A stretch of 60,000 nucleotides of DNA from Liolophura sinensis (GCF_032854445.1 NC_088300.1:498001-558000); one strand, 5' to 3'. Positions 47,301-58,210 are shown, counted from the stretch's first letter. Numbers and translations: made by a program. Notes: generated from the sequence alone by a model not told the origin.

Positions 47301-50300
47301 AAGGAAACAGTGGGCCATTGCATCAGACTGTAACACATGAACTATGTACTATAATGTATTTCACTGAGAAACTGAGAAACACTACTTGTTCTCAGCATGT
47401 TGTTGCAAATAATAAAACATCTATTTATCATGAATAAGCTTTCCGTTTATTTTGTCTACTGTCTTTTTCCCCATATAAGGCCTATGTTGTACCGAATGAT
47501 TGTCTTACAAAGTGTTGATTTAATCGAATTGAACGCCACACATGGAAAAAACTGCCGCAAGTTTTTGCCAAAGCTCTCCAGTTTGTAAATGTTTTAAATG
47601 TTTTAATGATTGAGATCCACTTTGACCATGGATAATGGAGGATGGACCACAGCAGATTTTATCAGATATATTCACATACAGGGAGGGAATATTTCCAGAG
47701 TGGGAAATGTCTGGGGGGAGGGGGACGGTTTATGTCTGTAACCCCTCCACTCACCTGGGCAGCAAACTATTCCCAAAAACCACAACTTTTCACTCAGTTT
47801 TTGATATTTACATTATCATATTTGCCTAATCAGGAACCCAGCCACACTGACCATTATTCTCATACCCCACCCACACACACACACACACACAGCTGCAACT
47901 TTGAACTACACTGTATTAACAAGGTCATTCAATTTCACTGACTGGGCGCATAAGGCTGTATTCCTTAACTCCTCCTGAAATGCTCTCTGCACTAAGGAAA
48001 GAGTTGATATAAACCATTCTGGGTAAAAATCCTTTGCTGTCATGTTTCTGAAATCCTAGCTGCAATTACCTTGATACCCAGGATGTGTGTACCAGCCTTG
48101 ACCAGTTCATCGGCCAGGTTCACATAATACTCCATGTTGTACTTCTTTCTGCTCGGATCCGACACATCGCCCGTGTAGGAAATACACGCCTCTATGACTC
48201 CACCTTCAAGCGAGAGAACACAACACAAAGGCACATGTACTGACCGTTTATTTGCTTGTCTGAAGCTTACAGATTGCTAAGAGCATCACACTGGTGGTGT
48301 TTTCACAAAATCAAAATTTACTGCTCCAAACTCTGATGAATTTGGATATGGTCACTAAGTGTTCAACATGTTAACACACGGGCGCCTCCGTGGCCAGCGG
48401 GGTACACCAGCGCAATGACCAAGGAGCCTCTCACCAATGCAGTCGCTGTGAGTTCAAGTCCAGCTCATGCGGATGGTTGAGGGTTTCCCACAGGCTGCCT
48501 GGTTTCCTCCCACCATAATTCTGGCCACCGTTGTATGAGTGAAATATTCTTGAGTGTAGCGTAAAACACCAATCAAATAAATAAATAAATAAATGTTAAC
48601 AAACAGTCAGAAATAATAGTAAGAACAATGCGTATAATGAGGACAAGTGAACACTGAGGCCATCCCATGGCTATCGTGACATACCAGCATTGCCGACAGC
48701 ATCCATGCCCACGACGATGTTCGGCACGTAATTGAGGGAATCAAACACACGGAATATGTCCATGCCATTCTTCACTGCCAGGTCACAGAATCTGCGCACA
48801 GGAAGTAGCCATTAGCTCATTGAAATGCGCACCACGGATTGTTTAAGAAAAGAAAACAATGGATATAAGCTATTCATTAATTGGACAGAAATTTGTACGG
48901 AAAATTATTTCATTCTGATATTTTCTGGGACTTGCCAAATGGCCTATTTTTGCAGGAGATCTTCACAGTTCTATAAGATCCACAATTTCATATCAATGTT
49001 ATGCTGATTTAAATATAACCAAAATCTGTTCAGTGCACAGAAAATCAAAAGTTCATCCACTAACTTGGACACTACATTATCAGGGTAATTTGTGTAACCA
49101 ACAGCATTCGCGCCTCGTAGCAACATCTGGAATGGAATGTTGGGCACAAGTTTGCGGAGTTCACTCAATCTTTCCCATGGACACTCATGCAGAAACCTTA
49201 AGGCTACGTCGTAAGTGGCACCTGGAGACAAAAAACAAAATGGTGAACCAAATACACACACATGATCAGTTCTTGCAATTGTTCAAAGCAATTCAATGCT
49301 ATCAAAAACACAGATCAATGCTGTAATGACAAGTTTAAAAATGAACTGTAATGAAAATATTTTATATCAACTTTACTCTTCAAACAGAATCCTGCTCTGA
49401 AATGTTAGCATATCTGACCTCAAAAGAATATCAAAGACATAGTATTTATATCTGATCATAAAATGAATTCAATGTGATATGGTTCAAATAAATGGCCACT
49501 AGAAAAGACCAAAAGGCCCAGCCAGCTCTACACTGGGTTATTATGGCAGATGACCTAAATGTCATCCATGATTATTGCACAGTTTGTCTGAATCTGGCTC
49601 TGGGATCACGAGGCAATCTTACACTTGCGTTAAAATTTCAATCATTAAATTTGGTATGTTCCTCTCCGTTATTTTAGCCAAAGTTTGTTGCAAAAGAAGT
49701 TACGCACATGACTTGGTGATTTCAGGGCCCGAGCTTTTTTTATTAAAGAACAATGTTTTGAGGTTAGTTTGGGTGGTAGGCTCACAACCTACTGGAAAAC
49801 TTTCAGCACCAAAAGTAGTATTTTATGGCAATTATTTGCCTGTAAAAATGAAAATTTTGGTAGAGATTTTAGGTCATATAGTCTACATCTCTTACCTCCC
49901 CAATTCTCCAAACTGAACAGGTTACTGAAGTTATGAGAGACATATGGTGAGACTTTTTTCAGGTCGTAGGTGCGAACCCGAGTGGCCAGCAGGGACTGGT
50001 GGGCATCTCTGAACGTTGTATCCATTAGCAACAGACCCTTGTGCTCGCGTACTTTCTTAGCAAACCCCTCTGGACCCTCTTTTACAAGTACATCTCTCCA
50101 GCCTGATGGCTGAGGTACCGCTGGGAACAACAACATAAAGTAAGGATATTCATGTACACCGGTACTCGTATCAAGCGTATACTCATCTTACATCGCTGTA
50201 TATTCTTGCTGGATGATACCCAGGCTGTATTCTCATGTTACACGGATCTCACGCCGTATAATCATGTTACACAGATCTCAAGCTGTATATTCTTGTTACA

Positions 50301-53300
50301 TGATACCCAAGCTGTATTCTCATGTTACACAGATCTCAAGCTGTTACTCATGTTAAACGGATCTCAAGCTGTATTCTCATGTTACATGGATCCTAACCTG
50401 TATACTCATATTACACGAATCTCAAGCTATTTACTCATGTTACACCGATCTCAAGCTGTTTACTCATGTTTACACGGATCTCAAGCTATATACTCCTGTC
50501 ACATGGATCTCAAGCTATTTACTCATGTTACACAGATCCCAACCTGTATTCTCATGTTACATGGATCTCAAGCTGTATTCTCATGTTATACGGATCTCAA
50601 GCTGCACACTCATGTTACACGGATCTCAAGCTGTATACTCATGTTACACGGATCTCAAGCTGTATACTCATGTTACACGGATCTCAAGCTATATATTCAT
50701 GTTACTCGGATCTCAAGCTGTATACTCATGTTACACGGATCCCAAGCTGTATTCTCATGTCATACAGATCTCAAGCTGTGTACTCATGTTACATGAATCT
50801 CAAGTTGTTTACTCATGTTAAATGGATCTCAACCTGTATTCTCATGTTACATGGATCTCAAGCTGTATACTCATGTTATACGAATCTCAAGCTGTTCACT
50901 CATGTTACATGGATCTCAAGCTGTATACCCATGTTACAGGGATCCCAAGTTGTTTACTCATGTTACACGAATCTCAAGCTGTATAATCATGTCACACAGA
51001 TCTCAAGCTGTATAATCATGTCACACAGATCTCAAGCTGTATACTCATGTTACACAAATCTCAAGCTGTTTACTCATGTTACATGGATCTCAAGCTGTTT
51101 ACTCATGTTACACGGATCTCAAACTGTATACTCACTTTGAAATAATTTTACTTGTATTGACAATTACTTCAGCTAACACCTATATATTACTTTTTATTTC
51201 CTATGTGAACTTTGAGATTCAAATCTTCCACAGAATAACACTTTGGTCTAACTGTTTGTAATGCATCAGCCTGTCCTGTTGATGGTTGTGGGTTTCCCCC
51301 AATCTCTGTCTGGTGTCCTCCGTGTACCACCATAATGCTAGTCTCCATTGCAGAAGTGAAATATCGTTGTGTATGGCATCAAACAACAATGCATACATTA
51401 ATAGACAAATAAATAAATAAATACATTTATCAATCCTAAGAAGTAGAAATGACAGGCAGCTCAGCATGTGCGTGACAAAAGGGACAAGTTCTACAGACTG
51501 AGCACTAACAAAACCCTGCACTATTACATTTAGAGAAATATTCATGAGAGTTGAAACCTGTAGAGTAAAAAGACAATAAAAATGATCGCAAAAAAGATGT
51601 GACAACAATGAGGGAAAAGTGCAGGTAGGGTAGATTCAATAGGCTTGGTCCAGACATAACACAGCTTTCCTCAAATCAGACCTGAGTAGATTCAATAGGC
51701 TTGGTTGAGACACAACACAGCTCTCCTCAAACCAGAGCTGAGTAGATTTGATAGGTTTGGTCCAGACATAACACAGTTCCCCTCAAATCAGAGATGAGTA
51801 GATTCAATACGCATGGTCCAGACATAACACAGCCCTCCCCAAACCAGAGCTGAATAGATTCAATAGGCTTGGTCCAGACATAACACAGCTCTCCTCAAAT
51901 CAGAGCTTCAGCTAAAGGAGAGGTGGCACTAGTGTGAAGCAGGACTATGAGCTATTGTTATGTCAAGAATGGATTGTGGCGTAAAGTCTACACCATTGCA
52001 ATGTATCAGTTTCTATTGTAATGGTCCTACTGTCTTTAATGTGACGTCATCTTGATGAGCTTGGAAAGGAAAATTTGACGGCAAAAAATGAGATCAAGAT
52101 CCTGCTAAAGGGTGTTAGACCATTGTTCTTTTTTTTTCATCTTCTCATCTTAACCACACATTCTACAGCACACAAATGCAGGACACAAACGAAGGACACG
52201 TGCACATACAAACACATAATACAATGGAACAGTACAGTGGATGGAAAATGAGATAAAATGTGTATGCAGTGAAAATCATGCCATACATATATACATAATA
52301 CATGCCCGTGTCCCTGATAACAATGCTTGTATAACCACCCCCTACAACCATTATGTAACATGCACTTTCATTAGATACTGGGGGCAGTTTTGTGTCCTGC
52401 AGAGGAGCATTCCATTCATTAAATGAGTGCTATAAGTGTACAGATCCTGGACTGGTAACAGTTTGAAGGTCTGTGGGTGCCATAGGTGTAGAGATCTTGG
52501 ACTGGTGACAGTCTGTAGGTCTGTGGGTGCCATAGGTGTAGAGATCTTGGACTGGCGACAGTTTGTAGGTCTGTGGGTGCCATAAGTGTAGAGATCTTGG
52601 ACTGGTAACAGTTTGTAGGTCTGTGGGTGTCGTAGGTGTAGAGATCCTGGATTTGTAAGAGTCTGTAGGTCTGTGGGGGCCATAGGTGTAGAGATCTTGG
52701 ACTCGTGACAGTCTGTAGGTCTGTGGGTGCCATAGGTGTAGAGATCTTGGACTGGCGACAGTTTGTAGGTCTGTGGGTGCCATAAGTGTAGAGATCCTGG
52801 ATTTGTAACAGTCTGTAGGTCTGTGGGGGCCATAAGTGTAGAGATCCTGGATTTGTAATAGTTTGTAGGTCGGTGATGTTGATGTTTCATATGAAGGGAT
52901 GTGATTTATTAACAGAATGACCTTGACCCATGTATACCGTCTAATCCACCACCTCCTGCACACACCTGGGGGACATTTAACTGTGCAAGTACGCCTAATG
53001 TGCCACGTCCACTACAGGACCTTACCTAACCATTACTTAGTATTACATTAGTATAGCTGTGGGCCAATGGAGTTAATACAGGTACTACCATATTTATCTG
53101 AATCTGACGCATCCCAGGTTTAAACTGAGCCAGTCCCTGATTTTCAGGAAGGATTCCCATAAATTACTAGTATAAAGCACGAAATGCTTCAATGGTTATT
53201 GCTACACGGGCTCTGAAATGCTCATGTCATGGAAAACCTTTAAAACTCTTAACAAAAGATACTAATAGCTGACAGAAACAGAGGTGATGAGGTCACCTGT

Positions 53301-56300
53301 TAAAACTTAGCAAATGGACAAGGCAAAAGTGGCATTCTCTACTGGCTGACGTATGTGTCAGTCATAATGTAAATAACAATGACTGTATCTGGTTTAGCCA
53401 TGTTAGCATCTAGCACAATGTTAGGGGACACATTGTGCTCCTAGCCATGTTAGCATCTAGCACAATGTCAGGGGACACACTGTGCTCTTAGCCATGTTAG
53501 CATCTAGCACAATGTGTTACATGAAAGATTCGTGTAGAATAAATTATAGCACAGATAGTATGTTGATAATCGACGGATGTGCATGAGTGTAAACAAAATA
53601 CAATGTAACAGGCATCTTACCCTTTCCATATGGTGCAGCTGTACAATGTAAGAAATAGAGCTGTTAAGTAATTTGTCGGCATTTAAATGATTCTTTACAC
53701 ATCTGGTAACATCTGATTCTTTTCTTTGTCGGTAACAATAACCTTCTTCTGTTTGCGTGATGAATGATTTTGGCATGAAATGACATATTTTGATGACCTC
53801 ACTTCCATAACACAAAACAGTCCAGTTTTAGTAACAGCTATATACAGTGAAACAAAAACAGCTACTTACAGTGAAACAAAAACAGCTACATAGAGTGAAA
53901 CATCACATCATGGAATGATTTCTTCATGACTAAATACTCTGGACAATCAACATCTGCGGCTTCCTGTCTCAGTTATCTGCCCTTACCTACAGGTGTACTA
54001 GGGATGAGAGGCGTGACCTGTGCAGGTTTGAGTCCCGTGGCTAGTGGAGTCATGGGTCCGTTCACCATCAGCTGACCCAGGTAATGAAGAAGTTTCTGGG
54101 CGCGGTTCTGAGACGGTTCTAGACGGAAGAGCTGTGGGTGTTCATCGATGAAGTAGGTGTCCACCCAGCCAGACAGGAACTGCTCATGCTGAAGTACATT
54201 TAGCAGGAAGGGTGTGTTCGTCTGAAACAACAGGAGTGTAAAAGGTTAATGCTGACTAAAAGTCTCTCAGCCAATAGCACAAACTTTTCTTGATTATACA
54301 AACTGCAAGCAGAATAGCTTAAAAATGGCTGCTGAGCCAGATACAAAACTTTATCCAAATATTTATTTTTGCTGTTTTTTGTTATACATCATTTCTGAAT
54401 TTTTTTAACACCACACTCATTTCTAGATAAGTAATTTAATTATAAAGTCTGAATAGGCAAAGAAGCAGAAATTGTCTCCTATTTTGCCATGTTAGAGTGA
54501 TAATATCTGCCTCACTTGTTTTAGCATTTTGACCCTTAACCTTTTCTTCACAACTGACCTTCACACCCCTGATTCTGAATTCCCTCAGAGCGCGCAGCAT
54601 TTTAGCACAGGCAGACGGATGGTCTCTGGCATGAGCGATGACTTTCACCAGCAGAGAGTCGTAATAAGGGGAGATAATAGCTCCAGCGTAGGCCAGAGCG
54701 CTGTCCAGCCGGATGCCCATACCTTCTCCACTACGAAACACCTGGGAAGGTTATGATACAGGCAATATATAACAAGGTGTACCACTGGATTAACAAGTGC
54801 CGGATCTGTCTCTTCACAACATACAACACAGCAACGCAATAAAAATACTGTACGTATCTGTAGGTGGATTTCATATATTACATTCTTTAAAATGACCACT
54901 GAATCATGTTTCATTAGCTGAAAAGGAATAAAAACGATGACCAAACATTCGTTGTTGCAATCTTTGTTTGCTGTAAGATTTAAATTTGAATTCAACCAGA
55001 ACGCCTCTTGGGCCCAATATCAAAGGCAATCTGTTGTATTTGTAACACATTGGGAACAACTATCCAGTATGAAGATGTAGTTGTACCTCAATTCTGCCCG
55101 TGTCTGGCTGGAAACTGCGGGCGGGGTCCTCAGTGGTCATTCTACACTGTATGGCACAGCCGTTGAGAAGAATGCTATCCTGGACAAGGTTCAGGTCTTG
55201 TAGAGATTTCCCTTCTGCTATCTTGATCTGAGACTGGACCAAGTCCACACTGAAACCACACAACACACACTACTGTTATACAGCTATAAATGTGCACCAA
55301 TGAAATCACACCATGATGATCCTTTCTTGTCTATTGTATGGTAGCAAAGGGAGGTAATTCTACAGTCTAAATGCATTTGGGGCCACTGCGGCGTGGGTAA
55401 TTGTTTGCTCTGAGAATTTCTGCAAATGTTGATGAAGAAATGTTGACAAGGGAAAAAATTCCAATCACGTGTTGATTTGCAAATTCCACAAAATACTAAA
55501 GACAAGATCAAAAGTGACTCGGGAATATTCAGTCACTGAACACAATGCATTGCTCGATGAGAAAAGGGAGATCAAAATACTTCCTTGAGGCCATCTGACT
55601 CGGTGTGTGTAACGTCTATTGTTATTGGGATGAGAAGTGAAAGTCCTTGGAACAAATAACCTATGTCCTAAAATGGTCATTGTGAAGTGTTTTGTACATT
55701 ATTAAGTGGCACATTGTGCTCATTTCTGTTTTGTTTGAAATCCACCGTGAACAATGCCATCCTTCAAGGATACATGAAAAGTTAGTCCAAAACAATAAGT
55801 ATAAAGAAAACATAGCCAGACAGGTTTCAAATGAAATTATACCACCAAAGTATGACGGACTTGATAGCTTTATATGGCACATCTGTTTAAGATATATATG
55901 CAAATCTTTATCCAATCTTCCACATAAACTCAAATCAAAAGCTTACTTGTGAATACCTTGATCAAACATTTATAACCACATACCCAGTGACCTGCTCCGT
56001 GACAGTGTGTTCCACCTGTAGCCTAGCATTCACCTCAATGAAGTAATACTTCCCCGTATTATCCAGGAGAAACTCCACAGTGCCAGCGTTCTCATAGCCA
56101 ACATGTTGGGCCAGTCGCACAGCATCTTCTGCCATGGCATGGCGGATCTCAGAGGCCAGGTGAGGGGCAGGTGCAATCTCTACCACCTTCTGATGACGTC
56201 TCTGAACAGAGCAGTCTCTCTCATACAGGTGCACAATGTTACCCATCTTATCACCTGTAAACAAAAATGAATGATGTTGTGAATATCATTTGGACAAGAA

Positions 56301-58210
56301 TTCAGGGAAATACGTGACTGACATAGTCATCTGGAAGTATTTCAGTGGCTTCAACACTTCAATGTTTCACTTAAATAAAACCTACAATTTCTAAGCTTTT
56401 GATGCTCTATATTTCTATTAATTACATCCAGGACTGATAAACAGTGGAGAAAATTGATTACCACAAAGACAATTCTAATATCTGTACAGCTCCAGCCCAT
56501 ATAGACAGAGCTATATAGGGGCTGATTTAATTCCTGAATTTTAAACTACTGAACATTTGATTAACGTCTGCACCAGATGACAACTCCTAAGTCCTAACTC
56601 CTAAGTCCTAACTCCTTACCCAGAATTTGGACCTCAATATGCCTTGGTCTTTCTATAAATTTCTCCAGGAAGAGAGCACCATTACCGAAAGCAGAAAGAG
56701 CCTCTGAGGTTGCTCGCTGAAAGTTTTCCTTCACATCCTGAAAATTTAAACGTCAGCTTAAATAATATACACGGTGCAAAAAACACTGACCTACAAAATC
56801 AATGAAAGCTGAAGTAATTTGTCTTTCTGGAGGTAAAACAAGTAGCGTACTACAGTGACATTTGAAAACCATTTTTTACCATCTCAAACCAGCTTAACAT
56901 TCACTATATAATTTACGTTTTCAAAACCGCAAGTATATACATGTATGTAACAACAAATAAACATATGAAAGCCCATGTTATGAGAATCAAAGTGCAAGCA
57001 TGCATACTAAGCAACCTATTGTTCTTACCTTCACATCCCTCACCCCTCTGCCTCCTCCACCATATGCAGCTTACCTTCACATCCCCCACAACCCTCACCC
57101 CTCTGCCTCCTCCACCATAAGCAGCTTACCTTCACATCCCTCACAACCCTCACCCCTCTGCCTCCTCCACCATATGCCGCTAACCTTCACATCCCTCACA
57201 ACCCTCACCCCTCTGCGTCCTCCACCATATGCAGTTTACCAGCACATCCCTCACAACCCTCACCCCTCTGCCTCCTCCACCATATGCAGCTAACCTTCAC
57301 ATCCCTCACAACCCTCACCCCTCTGCCTCCTCCACCATATGCAGCTTACCTTCACATCCCTCACAACCCTCACCCCTCTGCCTCCTCCACCATATGCCGC
57401 TAACCTTCACATCCCTCACAACCCTCACCCCTCTGCGTCCTCCACCATATGCAGCTTACCTGCACATTCCTCACAACCCTCACCCCTCTGCCTCCTCCAC
57501 CATATGCCGCTAACCTTCACATCCCTCACAACCCTCACCCCTCTGCCTCCTCCACCATATGCCGCTAACCTTCACATCCCTCACAACCCTCACCCCTCTG
57601 CCTCCTCCACCATATGCAGCTTACCTTCACATCCCTCACAACCCTCACCCCTCTGCCTCCTCCACCATATGCCGCTAACCTTCACATCCCTCACAACCCT
57701 CACCCCTCTGCGTCCTCCACCATATATAGCTTACCTTCACATCCCTCACAACCCTCACCCCTCTGCCTCCTCCACCATATGCCGCTAACCTTCACATCCC
57801 TCACAACCCTCACCCCTCTGCGTCCTCCACCATATATAGCTTACCAGCACATTCCTCACAACCCTCACCCCTCTGCCTCCTCCACCATATGCAGCTTACC
57901 TTCATATCCCTCACAACCCTCACCCCTCTGCCTCCTCCACCATATGCAGCTTACCTTCACATCCCTCACAACCCTCACCCCTCTGCCTCCTCCACCATAT
58001 GCAGCTTACCTTCACATCCCTCACAACCCTCACCCCTCTGCCTCCTCCACCATATGCAGCTTACCTTCATATCCTTCACAACCCTCATCCCTCTGCCTCC
58101 ACCACCATAAGCAGCTTTAAAGATGACTGGTAGTCCATGCTCCTGACAGAAGGCCTTAGCATCCTCAGCAGAAGCCACTGGCCCAGGAGTACCCGGTACT
58201 ACCTGCACAC
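41074..58210 (-). CDS. PC: Pyruvate carboxylase, 3' 17 exons (5' end outside window)
   Basis: This biotin enzyme of the mitochondrial matrix makes oxaloacetate from pyruvate, bicarbonate and ATP (family knowledge). Seventeen minus-strand exons join in phase with GT-AG borders into about 1018 residues, against about 1180 for whole animal PC. The window therefore lacks the transit peptide and the first part of the biotin carboxylase domain. Visible landmarks in order are: the ATP-grasp glycine loop [58 protein letters not shown]; the carboxyltransferase start [36 protein letters not shown] with the lysine normally carbamylated; the metal-site [11 protein letters not shown]; and the biotinyl site VLSAMKMEM with its target lysine. 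All are intact, so the gene looks functional. Two introns carry arrays copied from the preceding exon end. The exon before 58210 must end in phase 1 and is not found before 60000. Confidence 0.97.
41617..41757 (-). CDS. PC: PC exon: linker before biotinyl domain
   Basis: Acceptor 'ctggcag', donor GTAAGT; 47 codons. It encodes [20 protein letters not shown], then [20 protein letters not shown] and EATK. Confidence 0.95.
42123..42374 (-). CDS. PC: PC exon: PT region
   Basis: Acceptor 'gttgcag', donor GTGAGT; 84 codons. It encodes [20 protein letters not shown] ... [20 protein letters not shown] ... [19 protein letters not shown]. Confidence 0.96.
42798..42977 (-). CDS. PC: PC exon: PT region
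   Basis: Acceptor 'ttgacag', donor GTGGGT; 60 codons. It encodes [20 protein letters not shown] ... [20 protein letters not shown] ... [12 protein letters not shown]. Confidence 0.96.
43466..43735 (-). mobile_element. tRNA-derived SINE, essentially complete
   Basis: On the minus strand it starts GGGGCCTCTGTGGCTCAGTT, with an A box (TGGCTCAGTTGG, 43713-43724) and a B box (GTTCAAGTCC, 43645-43654) as in RNA polymerase III promoters. A conserved body (GGTTTCCTCCCACCATAATG) and a (AAATA/TAAA)n tail follow. It sits in the PC intron between the exons at 43832 and 42977, in the same strand sense as the gene. Six other copies or fragments lie in this window. Confidence 0.92.
43832..43947 (-). CDS. 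PC: PC exon: PC tetramerisation (PT) region
   Basis: Acceptor 'cgtgcag', donor GTGCGT; 116 bp. It encodes [20 protein letters not shown] then [18 protein letters not shown]. Confidence 0.96.
44108..44180 (-). mobile_element. SINE tail fragment
   Basis: 'tttatttatttactgatctg' followed by 'cctcaagaatatttcagtta' matches the 3' end of the SINE at 43466-43735. Confidence 0.6.
44199..44253. repeat. 20-bp repeat (3 copies) with acceptor-like motif
   Basis: On the minus strand each copy reads 'ttgctttccccacaggtag', a good 3' splice-site look-alike. It lies in the PC intron between the exons at 44400 and 43947. Confidence 0.8.
44400..44528 (-). CDS. PC: PC exon: carboxyltransferase end
   Basis: Acceptor 'gctgtag', donor GTAAGT; 129 bp. 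It encodes [20 protein letters not shown] then [20 protein letters not shown] and IP. Confidence 0.95.
44955..46057. repeat. 136-bp array: copies of the PC exon end plus donor and 37 nt of intron
   Basis: Each unit (minus strand) is the exon end from GATGCTGTGGATGTG to CATGATACAG, the donor GTATTTAAAAC, and 37 nt of intron leading straight into the next GATGCTG. Intact donors lie at about 45105, 45241, 45377, 45513, 45649, 45785 and 45921; a degenerate copy lies at about 44965. The seven are practically identical to each other and share a GCA to ACA change (VAVDS to VTVDS) absent from the real exon. Confidence 0.96.
46058..46307 (-). CDS. PC: PC exon: carboxyltransferase metal site
   Basis: Acceptor 'tccacag', donor GTATTT; 250 bp, ending in phase 1. 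It encodes [40 protein letters not shown] and [20 protein letters not shown]. The two His of HTH are metal ligands. Its last ~99 nt seed the 136-bp array. Confidence 0.97.
46308..48069 (-). other. PC intron, mostly single-copy
   Basis: No exon or mobile element is recognised. It contains a C-run near 46830 and a short (CA)n at about 47868-47890. Confidence 0.7.
48070..48203 (-). CDS. PC: PC exon: carboxyltransferase barrel
   Basis: Acceptor 'gcttgaag', donor GTAATT; 134 bp. It encodes [20 protein letters not shown] ... [13 protein letters not shown]. The final lysine precedes DMAG in the next exon and corresponds to the carbamylated active-site lysine. Confidence 0.95.
48382..48598 (+). mobile_element. 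tRNA-derived SINE, shortened body
   Basis: 'gcgcctccgtggccagcggg' (degenerate A box), GTTCAAGTCC B box at 48452-48461, 'ggtttcctcccaccataatt' and a (AAAT)n tail. The orientation is opposite to the copy at 43.6 kb. Confidence 0.88.
48685..48791 (-). CDS. PC: PC exon: carboxyltransferase barrel
   Basis: Acceptor 'tgcgcag', donor GTATGT; 107 bp. It encodes [20 protein letters not shown] then [15 protein letters not shown]. It is too short to stand out as an open frame. Confidence 0.94.
49065..49221 (-). CDS. PC: PC exon: carboxyltransferase barrel
   Basis: Acceptor 'gtctccag' and a non-standard-looking donor GTTAGT after TCCAA; 157 bp. It encodes [20 protein letters not shown] ... [19 protein letters not shown]. 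The phase joins to the next exon as K-FCDLAV. Confidence 0.95.
49896..50120 (-). CDS. PC: PC exon: carboxyltransferase start
   Basis: Acceptor 'ttcccag', donor GTAAGA; 225 bp. It encodes [20 protein letters not shown] and [20 protein letters not shown]. The Asp of MDTTFRD is a metal ligand in the family. Confidence 0.97.
50155..51135. repeat. 29-bp minisatellite array (about 34 copies)
   Basis: The unit is 'atgttacacggatctcaagc' + 'tgtatactc'; 'atgttac' recurs every 29 bp (50612, 50641). It starts 35 bp upstream (in transcript sense) of the PC exon at 50120, so it sits where branchpoint and acceptor signals lie. Confidence 0.95.
51265..51425 (+). mobile_element. SINE 3' part, diverged
   Basis: 'gatggttgtgggtttccccc', 'accaccataatgctagtctc', 'gaagtgaaatatcgttg' and an (AAAT)n tail match the SINE family body. 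Confidence 0.75.
51625..51910. repeat. About 56-bp repeat (5 copies)
   Basis: The unit is 'gtagattcaataggcttggt' + 'ccagacataacacagctctc' + 'ctcaaatcagagctga', in a PC intron. Confidence 0.88.
52440..52890. repeat. 50-bp minisatellite array (about 9 copies)
   Basis: The unit is 'actggtgacagtctgtaggt' + 'ctgtgggtgccataggtgta' + 'gagatcttgg', with period 50 (52451, 52501). It lies in the PC intron between the exons at 53987 and 50120. Confidence 0.94.
53395..53520. repeat. About 46-bp repeat (2.7 copies)
   Basis: 'gccatgttagcatctagcac' + 'aatgttaggggacacattgtgctcta' type units in the same PC intron. A 27-bp, three-copy repeat ('cagtgaaacaaaaacagcta') lies at about 53840-53905. Confidence 0.8.
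53987..54221 (-). CDS. PC: PC exon: linker to carboxyltransferase
   Basis: Acceptor 'gtttcag', donor GTAAGG; 235 bp. It encodes [20 protein letters not shown] ... [20 protein letters not shown] and a Pro/Thr-rich linker, ending in phase 1. Confidence 0.96.
54559..54741 (-). CDS. PC: PC exon: end of biotin carboxylase domain
   Basis: Acceptor 'ttcccag', donor GTCAGT; 61 codons. It encodes [20 protein letters not shown] ... [20 protein letters not shown] ... EFRIRGVK. Confidence 0.97.
55087..55249 (-). CDS. PC: PC exon: biotin carboxylase C-terminal part
   Basis: Acceptor 'gtttcag', donor GTACAA; 163 bp. It encodes [20 protein letters not shown] ... [20 protein letters not shown] ... GRIE. 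Confidence 0.97.
55984..56254 (-). CDS. PC: PC exon: biotin carboxylase active site
   Basis: Acceptor 'tttacag', donor GTATGT; 271 bp. It contains [33 protein letters not shown] and [20 protein letters not shown], the ATP/Mg and bicarbonate site residues. Confidence 0.97.
56620..56737 (-). CDS. PC: PC exon: biotin carboxylase, ATP-grasp
   Basis: Acceptor 'ttttcag', donor GTAAGG; 118 bp. It encodes [20 protein letters not shown] then [19 protein letters not shown]. Spacing from the glycine loop (18 residues from MRVV to SEAL) equals that of the animal enzyme, which confirms that the real donor is the one at 58063-58064. Confidence 0.96.
57022..58064. repeat. 55-bp array: 19 copies of the PC exon end plus donor site
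   Basis: On the minus strand each unit is about 48 nt like the exon end ([16 protein letters not shown]) followed by GTAAGCT or GTTAGCT, then directly the next copy. Counting donors: 11 copies GTAAG, 1 GTAAA, 7 GTTAG. The first exon's interior 'AAAGCTGCTTATGGTGG' and the intron start 'GTAAGCTGCATATGGTGG' share AAGCTGC, which marks the likely duplication breakpoint. The period is not a multiple of three, so use of a decoy donor would usually shift the frame. Confidence 0.96.
58065..58210 (-). CDS. PC: PC exon (first in window): ATP-grasp glycine loop
   Basis: Acceptor 'ttatcag', donor GTAAGC; 146 bp, entering in phase 1 and ending in phase 0. It encodes [20 protein letters not shown] through [19 protein letters not shown]. 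Its final 48 nt are the seed of the 55-bp array that follows at once in the intron. Confidence 0.96.

Noticed and set aside
57000-58120. Plus-strand frames of [14 protein letters not shown] repeats as a Pro/His-rich protein
   Set aside because: They are the antisense of the exon-derived 55-bp array in PC.
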